64,000 nt of DNA from AP-16 sp963755055 (lineage in GTDB: Bacteria > Pseudomonadota > Alphaproteobacteria > Rhizobiales > Xanthobacteraceae): assembly GCA_963755055.1 (NCBI GenBank), contig CAVWIS010000034.1, positions 372,001 through 436,000 of the forward strand, read 5' to 3'. The position numbers and the translations under genes were made by a program. Below are positions 43,991 through 52,769 of the stretch, piece after piece (the first letter of the stretch is position 1; each line of letters opens with the position of its first letter). The notes under the pieces were generated by a model. That model worked only from the letters and a program-made list of their open reading frames with translations, did no database searches and was not told the origin of the DNA.

Positions 43991-44898
43991 GTCAGATGCG
44001 CGGCCAGGAAGGCCGCCATGCCGTTGACGTCGTGCGCCGGGCTCACCGTGTTGATGTCGACCGCCACGATGTTGAGCCCGCCGAGCCCGCGCAGGAAATC
44101 GATCCCCTCGCGCGCGGTGAACCCGCCCCATACCGGCGTGCAGACGCCGGGCGCCACCGACGGGTCGAACACGTCCATGTCCCAGGAGAGATAGAGCGGG
44201 CGGCCGGCGAGGCGCTCGTGCAACTCCTTGAGAACGTCCGCCTGGCCGCGGCGCATGAGCTCGCGCATGGTGATGAGATTGTATCCGAGCGAGCGGGTGT
44301 GGTCGTAGGCGCCGGCGCAGTAGGTCGAGCCGCGTAGCCCCACGTGGTAGGAGACGCTGGGCGCGACGCGCTGCTCGAGCGCCGCGTGGGTGAACTGGGT
44401 CGCCGCCGTATAGGGCTCGCTCTCCTCGTACGGATAGGCGTCGGTGTGGCTGTCGACGTGCAGCACCGCGAGATTGGGAAATTTTCGGGCGGCCGCGCGG
44501 ATGAGCGGCAGCGAGACGCTGCCGTCGCCGCCGAAGCCGATCGGCGCGGCGCCCGCCGCCACGATGCGAAACGCCGCCTCCTCGATCACCTCGAACGACT
44601 GCTCGACGCGGCCGGGCGTCACCGCCGCATCGCCGCAGTCGACGAGGCCGAGCCGTTCGCGGATGTCATAGTCGGCGAATTCCGACTGGAACGGTCGTAT
44701 CAGCCGAGACTGCTCGCGGATCGACTGGGGGCCCTGCCGTGCGCCGATGCGAAAAAGATGGGTGCCGCAGTCGAACGGGGCTCCGAGGATCGCGGCCTTC
44801 GCGCCGTTCAGGTCGTGACCGAAGGGCGCTCCCATGAAGGTCAGCGGACCGCGATAGAGATCGCTGGCGGTGAGCTCGGCAGTCGCCACGGTCATCAT
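43951..44898 (-). CDS. Ureohydrolase (arginase/agmatinase) family protein lacking one metal ligand
   Basis: A 315-residue ureohydrolase-fold protein; the family hydrolyses guanidino groups to urea with two Mn ions. Two metal motifs are intact: DSHTD (D149, H151, D153) and SWDMDVFDP (D240, D242), followed by APGVCTPVWGG. The first motif, normally GGDHS, reads GGDGS, so the Mn-A histidine is glycine (G126). The enzyme may use one metal or act on another substrate. It is the last gene of an operon with an amino-acid importer and an M20 hydrolase; its ATG is one base from the M20 stop. Confidence 0.85.
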   Translation of the reverse strand: MMTVATAELTASDLYRGPLTFMGAPFGHDLNGAKAAILGAPFDCGTHLFRIGARQGPQSIREQSRLIRPFQSEFADYDIRERLGLVDCGDAAVTPGRVEQSFEVIEEAAFRIVAAGAAPIGFGGDGSVSLPLIRAAARKFPNLAVLHVDSHTDAYPYEESEPYTAATQFTHAALEQRVAPSVSYHVGLRGSTYCAGAYDHTRSLGYNLITMRELMRRGQADVLKELHERLAGRPLYLSWDMDVFDPSVAPGVCTPVWGGFTAREGIDFLRGLGGLNIVAVDINTVSPAHDVNGMAAFLAAHLTYECLLLLAGAGA

Positions 44899-44899
44899 G

Positions 44900-46165
44900 T
44901 CACCCTTCGGGTCGGAGTTTGAGAAAATCGAAGGCCGCGAGCGCGTGCACCCCGGCCACCGCCACGAGTTCCTCGACCAAAATGTTCTCGTCCGGGCCGC
45001 CCATGTTGAACGGCGTGCAGCCGAAGACCACCGACGGGACGCCGTCCATGCGGTAGAGCCGCGCGTCCGAGCCGCCGACCCGCATGTTGGCGACGGGCCG
45101 CGTTCCGAGAACCTCGTGGGCGGCGTCGGTCACGCACCGCACGATCTCATGGTCCGGATCGGTGTAGCGCGGCTCGTAGCGGCGGATCACCCGCCAGGAG
45201 ACGCCGTCGATCGCGCCGAGCCAGTCCCTCAGGCGCGCCTCCACGGCGTCGGTGGTGACGCCGACCGGCAGGCGGATGTCGGCCTTTGCGGCGGCGGAAG
45301 CCGGGATCAGGTTCGCCGAGATGCCGCCCTCGATGGTGCCGATGTTGACGGTTACGCGCTGCAGCGTGTCGGCTTCGCCGATACCGGACAGCGGCTCGGA
45401 CACGTGCTTCGCCGCCGCGATGGCGGCGCTGACGGCGGCGGGCGCGTCGACCGGCAGCGTCTCGAGGCGCTTGAGCGCATCGAGCGCGGCGCGCAGCCGA
45501 TCGATCGCGTTGATGCCCCGGTGGACGTGCGCGCCATGGGCCGGCTTGCCCTCCGCCGCGATGTCGATCCACAGCAAACCCTTTTCGCCGAACCGCACGA
45601 TCTGCGGCGAGCCGACGTCGCCGCAGATCATGGCGTCGCCGCGCGCATGCGGCACGTTGTCGAGCAGCCAGCGGGTGCCGAGCGAACCCATGGTCTCCTC
45701 GTCGCCGGCGAGCGTCAGCACGATCTCCCCCGGCCAGCTCTGGCGATGCTCGGCGAGCACGCGCGCCGCAACGAGGGAGGCTGCGAGGCCGCCCTTCATG
45801 TCGGAGACGCCGCGACCATAGAGGCGGCCGTCGGCGAGCACGCCGCCAAGCGGCGGCACGCTCCAGCCGAGCGCCTCGCCGATGGGAAAGGTGTCGAGAT
45901 GGCCGTTGAAGACGAGGCGGCGCCCCGGCCGGCTGCCGGCGATGCGGGCAACCAGGTTCACGATGCCCGGCGCGGGTTCGAAGCGCTCGACCGCGATGCC
46001 GCCGATCGTACCCAGGAACGCCGCCGCGACCGCGGCCGCGGCGCTGACGTCGCCCGGCGGATTGGGCGAGGCGGCGGCGACGAGCCGCCGGGTGAGCGCG
46101 ACGAGCTCGTCCGACGAGGCCCGCATGCGGCCGGCAATCTCGCTGCGCGGATCGGAGCTCTGCAT
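44900..46165 (-). CDS. M20 family peptidase/deacylase (ArgE/DapE-like)
   Basis: A 421-residue M20 metallohydrolase from the ATG at 46165 (a GTG at 46171 would add two residues). The metal site is seen in NGHLDTFP (H89, D91), GVSDMKGGLAA (D122) and AGDEETMGS (E156/E157). The C-terminal region GGSDARLYRMDGVPSVVFG fits, but the usual late histidine (in AHxxxE) is replaced in MGGPDENI. Such enzymes remove acyl groups from amino acids or cleave dipeptides. Its position between a permease and a ureohydrolase suggests processing of an imported N-acyl or guanidino amino acid. Confidence 0.85.
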   Translation of the reverse strand: MQSSDPRSEIAGRMRASSDELVALTRRLVAAASPNPPGDVSAAAAVAAAFLGTIGGIAVERFEPAPGIVNLVARIAGSRPGRRLVFNGHLDTFPIGEALGWSVPPLGGVLADGRLYGRGVSDMKGGLAASLVAARVLAEHRQSWPGEIVLTLAGDEETMGSLGTRWLLDNVPHARGDAMICGDVGSPQIVRFGEKGLLWIDIAAEGKPAHGAHVHRGINAIDRLRAALDALKRLETLPVDAPAAVSAAIAAAKHVSEPLSGIGEADTLQRVTVNIGTIEGGISANLIPASAAAKADIRLPVGVTTDAVEARLRDWLGAIDGVSWRVIRRYEPRYTDPDHEIVRCVTDAAHEVLGTRPVANMRVGGSDARLYRMDGVPSVVFGCTPFNMGGPDENILVEELVAVAGVHALAAFDFLKLRPEG

Positions 46166-46172
46166 GATCACT

Positions 46173-46838
46173 TCAGCGGCGCGCCAGGCGCTGCTCCCAG
46201 ATGCGGATCGCCATCGCCAGCGGCCAGCAGATGAAGAAATAGACGACCGCGATGAAGCTGAAGATCTCCAGCGGACGAAACGTCGATGCCGAGAGCTCCA
46301 TGCCGCGGCGGGTGATCTCGCTCACCGAGATGACGGCGCCCAGCGAGGAGAACTTGATGAGCTGCACGAAATTTGCCGCCAGCGGCGGCAGCGTGAGGCG
46401 GATCGCCTGCGGCAGCACGATGCGGCGAAAGCTTTGCAGCGGGGTGAGGCCAAGCACCTGCGCGGCCTCGCGATGTCCCTTCGGCACCGCCTGGATGCCG
46501 GCACGATAGACCTCGGAGATGAACGAGGCCATGTACACCGACAGGCCGATCAGGATCGCGGCGAGCGACGATATGCTCAGCCCGAACACGATCGGCAGCA
46601 CGTAATAGACCCAGAGCAGTTGCACCAGGATCGGCGTGTTGCGGATGATCTCGCCGAACGCGAGGCCGACGGCGCGGACCGGCCAGTAGCGCGACATGTC
46701 CATGAGCGCCAGCACCAGCCCTCCCGCCATCGCGAGCACCAGCGTGGTCGCCGAGATGAACAGCGTCATCTGCAGCCCGGACAACAGGAAGTCCAGGTTC
46801 CCCGGGACGATGTCCCAGCGGAATTGATAGTTGAACAT
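46173..46838 (-). CDS. Polar amino-acid ABC transporter permease (HisM/GlnP type)
   Basis: A 221-residue permease with about five helices. The HisM/GlnP marks are GLQMTLFISATTLVLAMAGG, GEIIRNTPILVQLLWVYYVLP and the coupling loop REAAQVLGLTPLQSFRRIVLPQAIRLTLPPLAANFVQLIK. It starts 17 nt after the binding-protein gene. A single permease gene suggests a homodimeric channel. Confidence 0.92.
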   Translation of the reverse strand: MFNYQFRWDIVPGNLDFLLSGLQMTLFISATTLVLAMAGGLVLALMDMSRYWPVRAVGLAFGEIIRNTPILVQLLWVYYVLPIVFGLSISSLAAILIGLSVYMASFISEVYRAGIQAVPKGHREAAQVLGLTPLQSFRRIVLPQAIRLTLPPLAANFVQLIKFSSLGAVISVSEITRRGMELSASTFRPLEIFSFIAVVYFFICWPLAMAIRIWEQRLARR

Positions 46839-46855
46839 GATACCGCCGGCCGCCG

Positions 46856-47662
46856 TCAGGGCGCGACGATCGGATCGAGCTTGTGCTTCTTGGCGAAGGT
46901 CATCAGCCGGCCGTCGAGCTTGATGGTGTCGACGAACAGGTTGATGAAATTGAGCCAAATCTGGTCGCCTTGCGGGACGACGTAGGCGTAGGGCGTCACC
47001 GCGAGCTTCTCGTTCGGCAGGATGGTCACCGCCCAGTCGAACTCGTCGGTGACCTTGATGGCGGTCGGATAGTCGGTCATGATGATGTCGACGCGGCGAG
47101 CGACCAACTCGCCCTCGCGGGTGTTCGGCGGCGCCACCGATACCACCTCGGCGTTCTTCAGATAGCTCTTCATGAACGGCTCGATATAGCTTCCCAGCGT
47201 CACCGCGGCCTTGATGCCCGGCTTGTCGACGTCGGTCCAGCTCTTGATGGCGGAATCCTTGCGCGTCACCCCGTAGATGTTGGTCACCAGATAGGGTCTT
47301 GAGAACTCGACGGCCTGCGCCCGCTTGAGGGTGGCGCCGACGCCGAACATGCCGATCTCGCACTTGTTCGCCTGCAGATCGGCGATGAAGCTGCCGAAGC
47401 TCGACTCGACGATCTCGAGCTTGGCGTCGAGCTCCTTGGCAAGCTCCTTGGCGAGATCGGCGTCGATGCCGACGATCTCTCCGCTCTTGGGGTCGCGGAA
47501 GGAGATCGAGTAGTACAGCGGAAACTGGCAGACCCTGAGCTTCCTGCTCTTGGTGACCTCGAACAGGCGCGACTGGGTCTGCTGCGCCGGCGCCGGCGTC
47601 GTCCAAAATCCCGCGGCGACGAGAAGCGCGAGGGCCTTCGTCACGACATTCAATCCTTGCAT
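46856..47662 (-). CDS. Amino-acid ABC transporter substrate-binding protein (family 3)
   Basis: A 268-residue periplasmic receptor with a signal peptide (LLVAAGFWTTPAPAQ) and the family-3 features LRVCQFPLYYSISFRDPKSGEIVGIDADLAKELAKEL, then FSRPYLVTNIYGVTRKDS and DIIMTDYPTAI. Members bind amino acids such as glutamine, arginine or opines. It is the second gene of the operon after the ATPase. Confidence 0.92.
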   Translation of the reverse strand: MQGLNVVTKALALLVAAGFWTTPAPAQQTQSRLFEVTKSRKLRVCQFPLYYSISFRDPKSGEIVGIDADLAKELAKELDAKLEIVESSFGSFIADLQANKCEIGMFGVGATLKRAQAVEFSRPYLVTNIYGVTRKDSAIKSWTDVDKPGIKAAVTLGSYIEPFMKSYLKNAEVVSVAPPNTREGELVARRVDIIMTDYPTAIKVTDEFDWAVTILPNEKLAVTPYAYVVPQGDQIWLNFINLFVDTIKLDGRLMTFAKKHKLDPIVAP

Positions 47663-47680
47663 GGTTCGGTCTCCCGTGGA

Positions 47681-48436
47681 TCAGTCGGCAAATTGAGTGA
47701 GGAAGCGTTGCGCCCGCTCGGTCCGCGGCGCATCGAAGAACGCGGCGGGCGGCCCCGTCTCGACGATCTCGCCATGATCCATGAATGCGACCTGCGTTCC
47801 CACGCTGCGGGCAAAACCCATCTCGTGGGTCACCACCAGCATGGTCATCCCCTCGGCCGCGAGCTGGCGCATGACGAGGAGGACCTCGCGCCTGAGCTCG
47901 GGATCGAGCGCGGAGGTGACCTCATCGAACAGGATCACCTTGGGCGACATCGCGAGCGCACGGGCGATCGCCACGCGCTGCTGCTGGCCGCCTGAGAGGC
48001 GTCCCGGATAGACGTCGCGCTTCTCCGCAAGCCCGACCTTGGCGAGCAGCCGCTCGGCGAGCGCGACGGCCTCGTCGCGCGCCATGCGCTTCACCCGCAG
48101 CGGCGCCTCGATGATGTTCTCCAGCACGGTCATGTGGGGCCACAGGTTGAAGTGCTGAAACACCATGCCGATGTCGGGACGAACCGCCCGGGCGGCGCGC
48201 TTCACCGCGGCGTCGAGGACGGATTGGGCGATGACGCTGTCGCGCATGACGATGCGGCCGCCGCTCGGCGTTTCCAGCAGCGCGAAGCATCGCAGCAGCG
48301 TGGTCTTGCCCGAGCCCGACGGGCCGATGACGCAGACGACGTCCCCCTCCGGAACCGCGAGGTTCACGCCGCGCAGGACCTCGAGCTTGCCGAAGCGTTT
48401 TGCGATGTCTTGCGCGGCGATGATCGCCTCGGCCAT
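47681..48436 (-). CDS. Polar amino-acid ABC transporter ATPase (GlnQ/HisP type)
   Basis: A 251-residue ATPase from the ATG at 48436 with GGAGACAGG upstream. Walker A is GPSGSGKTTLLRC, the signature is LSGGQQQRVAIARAL and Walker B is VILFDEVTSALDPE, with GMVFQHFNLWPHMTVLENI typical of GlnQ/HisP. It is the first gene of a five-gene operon that runs on into the binding protein, permease, M20 hydrolase and ureohydrolase with gaps of 1-18 nt. Confidence 0.93.
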   Translation of the reverse strand: MAEAIIAAQDIAKRFGKLEVLRGVNLAVPEGDVVCVIGPSGSGKTTLLRCFALLETPSGGRIVMRDSVIAQSVLDAAVKRAARAVRPDIGMVFQHFNLWPHMTVLENIIEAPLRVKRMARDEAVALAERLLAKVGLAEKRDVYPGRLSGGQQQRVAIARALAMSPKVILFDEVTSALDPELRREVLLVMRQLAAEGMTMLVVTHEMGFARSVGTQVAFMDHGEIVETGPPAAFFDAPRTERAQRFLTQFAD

Positions 48437-48661
48437 CCTGTCTCCGCCGACCCGCCGTGGGGAGCCGTCCGCCGACAACTAAAGTTCACAGGCCCCGGCC
48501 GCTGCCGGAAAGTATCGGTCCCACCTTGCGAAGAATGCAATAACCAATTTTCATGCAGCGGCGGACGTCCGCAAGGCATCGTCGACGGCCGGAGAGCGTT
48601 GCAGCCGCTCGATGCGGTCGAGACGCCGGATAAAGCGCAACCCGAGGTAAGTACCAACCAA

Positions 48662-49930
48662 ATGATGCTTCCGCATGACATTCGGGCCCGCATCGCCGCG
48701 GATCCCGATCTTTGCAGCGATTTCGCGGCGTTGTGCGACTTCGGCGGACGGCTGAGTGGCACCGACAGCGAGCGGCGCGCGCTTGCCTTCGTGCGCGAGC
48801 GTGGCGCCGAGGCAAGCGGCGTGCGCTGCCGCTCGCTGCCGGTGCATTACCAGGGGTGGTGCGCCCGCGATGCGCGTCTGGTGCTCGCCGACGGCAGCGT
48901 GGCCTCGTGCCATCCGCTGGTGCGCTCGGTTTCCACCTCGCCGGGCGGGGTCACCGCCGAGGTCGTCGATCTCGGCCGCGGCACGCCGGAAGAGTTCGCG
49001 GCGCATCGCGGCGAGCTTGCCGGCCGCATTGCGCTGGTGCGCCACGAGCTGATGTTTTCGGCCGGCACCATTCATCGCCGGCGCAAATACCTGCTCGCGC
49101 GCGAGGCGGGCGCCGTCGGCTTTCTGATCACCGGCCCGGTGCCGGGAGCCTGCGTCGCCGGATCCTCGGGACGCGACGGCCAGGAGGGAATTCCCGCCGC
49201 CGGGATCGCGCCCGAGACCGCCGCCCGGCTCGCCCGCTCGCGCGCCGGCTGGCCGCGGATCGCGCTCGAGGTCGCCACCGAAGAGGCGCCGGCCGAGACC
49301 GAGACCTTGTTGTTCGACATTCCGGGCCGTACCGACGAATGGGTCGTGCTCAGCGCCCATGTCGACGGACATGACCTCGCCGAAAGCGCGATCGACAATG
49401 CCTCCGGCGTCGCCGCGGCGCTGGCGGTGACCCGGGCGCTCGCCGCGCACATCGCGCCGCTGCGGCGCGGCTTGCGGCTTGCATTGTTCAGCGTCGAAGA
49501 GTGGGCACTGACCGGCTCCGCGCAGTACGTGGCAGGTCTCGATCAGACCGAGCGCGACGCGATCGCCCTCGACGTCAATCTCGACAGCGTCGGCGGCGGC
49601 CGGCATCTGACCGCGATGACCAGCGGCTTTGCCGCGCTGGAACCGTTCCTCATCGACGTGGCCGCCGCCAACGGGCAGGCGCTGCGCTGCGTGCGCCCGC
49701 TGATGATGAACTCCGATCACGCAAACTTCGCCGTCGCCGGCATACCGGCGTTCCGGCTGGTGGCAGGCTACGACGATCCCGCCGCCAACGTGCGTTTCGT
49801 GCTGACTCCGTCGGACACCCGCGACAAGGTCGCCCGTGCCGAGCTTGTCGCGGCCGCCGGGCTGACCGCTGCGGTCGTGCTCGCCGCCTGCGACGCGACG
49901 GAAGCCGAGGCCCGAGGCTGGCGCAAATGA
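48662..49930 (+). CDS. M28 family zinc aminopeptidase with PA-like insert
   Basis: A 422-residue peptidase starting MMLPHDIRARIAADPD. The N-terminal part has a PA-like domain (about residues 95-190) with ARDARLVLADG and YLLAREAGAVGFLITGP. The M28 catalytic core has SAHVDGHDLAESAIDNASGVAAAL (metal H and D), FSVEEWALTGSAQY (E/E) and LDVNLDSVGGG. The distal metal ligand is in MMNSDHANFA. No signal peptide is visible, so it may act in the cytoplasm. The 3' third is repeated, decayed, at 51421-51913. Confidence 0.9.
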   Translation: MMLPHDIRARIAADPDLCSDFAALCDFGGRLSGTDSERRALAFVRERGAEASGVRCRSLPVHYQGWCARDARLVLADGSVASCHPLVRSVSTSPGGVTAEVVDLGRGTPEEFAAHRGELAGRIALVRHELMFSAGTIHRRRKYLLAREAGAVGFLITGPVPGACVAGSSGRDGQEGIPAAGIAPETAARLARSRAGWPRIALEVATEEAPAETETLLFDIPGRTDEWVVLSAHVDGHDLAESAIDNASGVAAALAVTRALAAHIAPLRRGLRLALFSVEEWALTGSAQYVAGLDQTERDAIALDVNLDSVGGGRHLTAMTSGFAALEPFLIDVAAANGQALRCVRPLMMNSDHANFAVAGIPAFRLVAGYDDPAANVRFVLTPSDTRDKVARAELVAAAGLTAAVVLAACDATEAEARGWRK

Positions 49931-50026
49931 TTTCAGGTCCGCCCGGGATGCTCGCCGATCGCGGATCGCGCACCCGTGCGCAACAAGGACAAAGGCCGCA
50001 CTGTTCTCGTCACCCGGACGAGGTTT

Positions 50027-51169
50027 TCAGTCCGTGACGTGCTCGAGGAGAATGTGCGCATAGGCATTGTCCACGATTTCGTCTTCCCTCTCTTTTCCGT
50101 CCACGACGATATCTCTCTTGATCCGCGCCTTCCCGGCTTTTGTGACGAGGTTGACAGAGAACTCCAGGTATTTCGGAACATCATCCCAGGCCCTGTAGCC
50201 CGGAAACGTCCACGTGCATCGCGTTGGAGAATCACTGCTCGGGGAGCAGCTGAGCGTCGCCCTCTTGTCGTCCGCGTGATAGAACTTGATGTAATAATCC
50301 GTCTCGGGATACCCGCGCATCTCGGCGGTCGCCGTGACGGCCGGTGTCACCAGGACATCCGGATTATTTCTCCTTTCCTCATCGGAAAGCTTTCGGATGC
50401 GCTTGACCCGCACCGACTTGTCGCAACGCTCGTTGTAGTTCGGCTCGCATGTTTCCGTCGCAGCCACCTGAACCTTCAAGGTTACGCCAAGGGCAGTCGG
50501 AGGGCAGAATACCGGCGTCGAGCCACCAGGGTCAGGGCACGTCTTGGTGTCGAACAAATCCTTCGGCAGGTACGCCTCCAGGAAATAGGCCGGTGTTTCC
50601 TTGGTGAGGATATAGCAGCTCGGCGCGACCTCGTGATGGAACTGCCAGGCGTGCAGCAGCTCGTGGTAGATGGTCACTGCAAGGTCATAGTCGCTGTAGG
50701 GCGCCGTCTGGCTGCGCCAGCTGCCCGCCGAGGGATGCAAGGCCATCGCGATGTCGTTTGCCGACAATACAGTATGGCAATAAGTATCAGCCGCTACCCC
50801 CTTCTTTTTTCCGGCGTCTGGTCTGAAGGTGAGGCGGAGCTTGCCGTCGGTCAGATATTTCACAAAATCCGCGTTGATCTCTCCGATCGTGGATTTGCCG
50901 AAGCTGAAGAAACCGGTATCCGGCACCTTCAATTTCAAATTGTCTCCCCACAGAGCGGGAGTGTTCAGGGTCTCCACCAGATTCTTGAGCACTCTTCTCA
51001 GGTGCGGAAACTTCGCCGTTACCTCCGGCGTGAGGGCGACGTTGAATGAGGCTCCGTAAACCGGCGCAATCGAACAGAAAGAAAGCGAGACGACGACCGT
51101 TGACCACAAGGCGACCGCGGCTGCACAAGCGGTGCGGCGATGCCCGAGCGCGAGAGTGCGGCACGTCAT
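50027..51169 (-). CDS. Secreted HExxH protein of unknown family
   Basis: A 380-residue protein from the ATG at 51169, with an N-terminal signal or anchor (about residues 16-40). A zinc-metallopeptidase motif HELLH is at residues 169-173 in TIYHELLHAWQFHHE, followed by ETPAYFLEAYL, where E191 or E198 could be the third ligand. The C-terminal half (about 225-380) is beta-rich with cysteine pairs and may be an immunoglobulin-like domain. Base composition is visibly lower in G+C than neighbours. It sits exactly between an intact M28 gene and its partial duplicate. I do not recognise the family. Confidence 0.75.
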   Translation of the reverse strand: MTCRTLALGHRRTACAAAVALWSTVVVSLSFCSIAPVYGASFNVALTPEVTAKFPHLRRVLKNLVETLNTPALWGDNLKLKVPDTGFFSFGKSTIGEINADFVKYLTDGKLRLTFRPDAGKKKGVAADTYCHTVLSANDIAMALHPSAGSWRSQTAPYSDYDLAVTIYHELLHAWQFHHEVAPSCYILTKETPAYFLEAYLPKDLFDTKTCPDPGGSTPVFCPPTALGVTLKVQVAATETCEPNYNERCDKSVRVKRIRKLSDEERRNNPDVLVTPAVTATAEMRGYPETDYYIKFYHADDKRATLSCSPSSDSPTRCTWTFPGYRAWDDVPKYLEFSVNLVTKAGKARIKRDIVVDGKEREDEIVDNAYAHILLEHVTD

Positions 51170-51420
51170 GCAGAGCGCCTGCGATTCGACCGACCTCGAT
51201 CACCGATCGTCAAATGCTCATTGTCCAGAATAGCTCTTGCCACCCGCTCGCGCAATGGCGGCGCGCGACACCGCTGATTGAGATCGATCGCAATGCGAAC
51301 CGTGCTCATGCCGAGATGCGAGACCATCGGCGCGCCGGTAGCGCGCCTCGAAACTTCAACCAACGCTGGTTTCGGCATCCCAGTTGCCGGGAGTCCTGGG
51401 TCGCAGAGCGCGGATGACGT

Positions 51421-51913
51421 CCTGGGCGCTGGCCGATCGCATCGCGCCGCTGCAGCGCGGATTGCGGCTCGCATTGTTCAGCATCGAGGAGCGGGCATTG
51501 ACCGGCTCAGCGCGGTAGGTGGCGGGTCTCGATCAGACCGAGCGCGACGCGATCGCCCTCGACGTCAATCTCGACAGCGTCGGCGGCGGCCCGAATCTGA
51601 CCGCGATGACCAGCGGCTTCGCCGCGCTGGAGCCGTTCCTCATCGACGTGGCTGCCGCCAATGGGCAGGCGCTGCGTCGCGTGCGGCCGCTGATGATGAA
51701 TTCCGATCACGGGCAACTTCGCCGTCGCAGGCATTCCGGCTGGTGGGCGGCTACGACGATCCCGCTGCCGACGTGCGTTTTGTGCTGACACCGTCGGACA
51801 CGCGCGACAAGGTCGCCCGTGCCGAGCTTGTCGCGGCCGCCGGGCTGACCGCTGCGGTCGTGCTCGCCGCCTGCGACGCGACGGAAGCCGAGGCCAGGAG
51901 CTGGCGAAAATGA
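51421..51913 (+). pseudogene. Decayed duplicate of the M28 peptidase 3' end
   Basis: About 490 bp repeat 49436-49930 with scattered substitutions. The copy has an in-frame TAG at the position of the glutamine-tyrosine pair (GCGCGGTAGG near 51515) and an extra base near 51715 (CACGGGCAAC). It also lacks about 8 bp around 51740 (GCATTCCGGCTGG). It starts abruptly and lacks the N-terminal two thirds, so it cannot encode a peptidase. Its end, GAAGCCGAGGCCAGGAGCTG, matches the parental stop region. Confidence 0.88.
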
Positions 51914-51962
51914 TAGCTTCCAGCGACGGGTGACAGCGTCGCAGTGACCGCGGAGATCAGGC

Positions 51963-52763
51963 ATGATGCGCGCAGCACAATTATGGCGAACCCCCGCAAC
52001 GCTCCTGGCGGTTCTGCTGGCGGCGTTTGTCGCCACGCCGCTGCCGGCGCAGCAGACCGACGGCGCCGACGAGATCGAGCTATTGCGCCGGCAGGTCTCC
52101 CAGCTCTCGCGGGAACGCAGGTTCGCCGAGGCGATGCCGATCTCGCAGCGGGCGCTGATGCTGGCGGAACGGCAGTTCGGGTCCGCGGATCGCCGCATTG
52201 CCGAGCCGCTCGGCGACCTCGCCTATCTGCATCTTGCCCTCAAGCAGTACGCCGATTCCGAGACGCTCTATCTGCGGCTGCTGTCGATCCGCGAGCAGGG
52301 CTCCGAGGATGGCGAGCTCTGGATCGTTCTTGCCCGGCTCGCGCAGCTCTATGAGGCCCAGGGGCGCCGCAGCGACGCCGCACCGTATATCGCGCGCTTC
52401 CAGGCGATCGAGCAGAAGGTCTCGGTTCCCTTCGACGTCGAGATCCCGCCGGCGGAGATCATCACGACCGACCTCAAGCGGATGCTGCTCGCGGACTGCG
52501 GCAAGGTCTCCTTCAAGGTTGACGATGTGTTCACGCTGCTGACGACCTTCGACAGCGTCGAGCGCGCCCGCACCCGCGGGAGGTTGAATATCGCCAGCGC
52601 CTTGCGCAAAGTGATCGGCAGCATGAGCTCGAGCGACGTGCGCCAGCCCGGCGAAGCGATCACGACGGCGCTCAAACGCGCGATCGACGAGTGGGTGCGC
52701 TACGACGGACTTTCGGTCCGCGAGATTGCGGCCGATTTCCCCGCGTGCACGACCTGGAAGTGA
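51963..52763 (+). CDS. Secreted TPR-repeat protein
   Basis: A 266-residue protein with a signal peptide (LLAVLLAAFVATPLPAQ, cleaved near residue 29). Three tetratricopeptide-like repeats follow: ELLRRQVSQLSRERRFAEAM, ERQFGSADRRIAEPLGDLAYLHLALKQYADSETLYLRLL and ELWIVLARLAQLYEAQGRRSDAAPYIARF. The C-terminal 100 residues are not TPR and are unrecognised. TPR modules mediate protein contacts, here in the periplasm. An ATG three bases downstream (51966) is equally possible. Confidence 0.8.
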   Translation: MMRAAQLWRTPATLLAVLLAAFVATPLPAQQTDGADEIELLRRQVSQLSRERRFAEAMPISQRALMLAERQFGSADRRIAEPLGDLAYLHLALKQYADSETLYLRLLSIREQGSEDGELWIVLARLAQLYEAQGRRSDAAPYIARFQAIEQKVSVPFDVEIPPAEIITTDLKRMLLADCGKVSFKVDDVFTLLTTFDSVERARTRGRLNIASALRKVIGSMSSSDVRQPGEAITTALKRAIDEWVRYDGLSVREIAADFPACTTWK

Positions 52764-52769
52764 GCCGGG

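Noticed and set aside
49430..51920. Transposon or insertion sequence bounded by the M28 repeats
   Set aside because: No transposase or integrase is present and the repeats are gene fragments, not terminal repeats.
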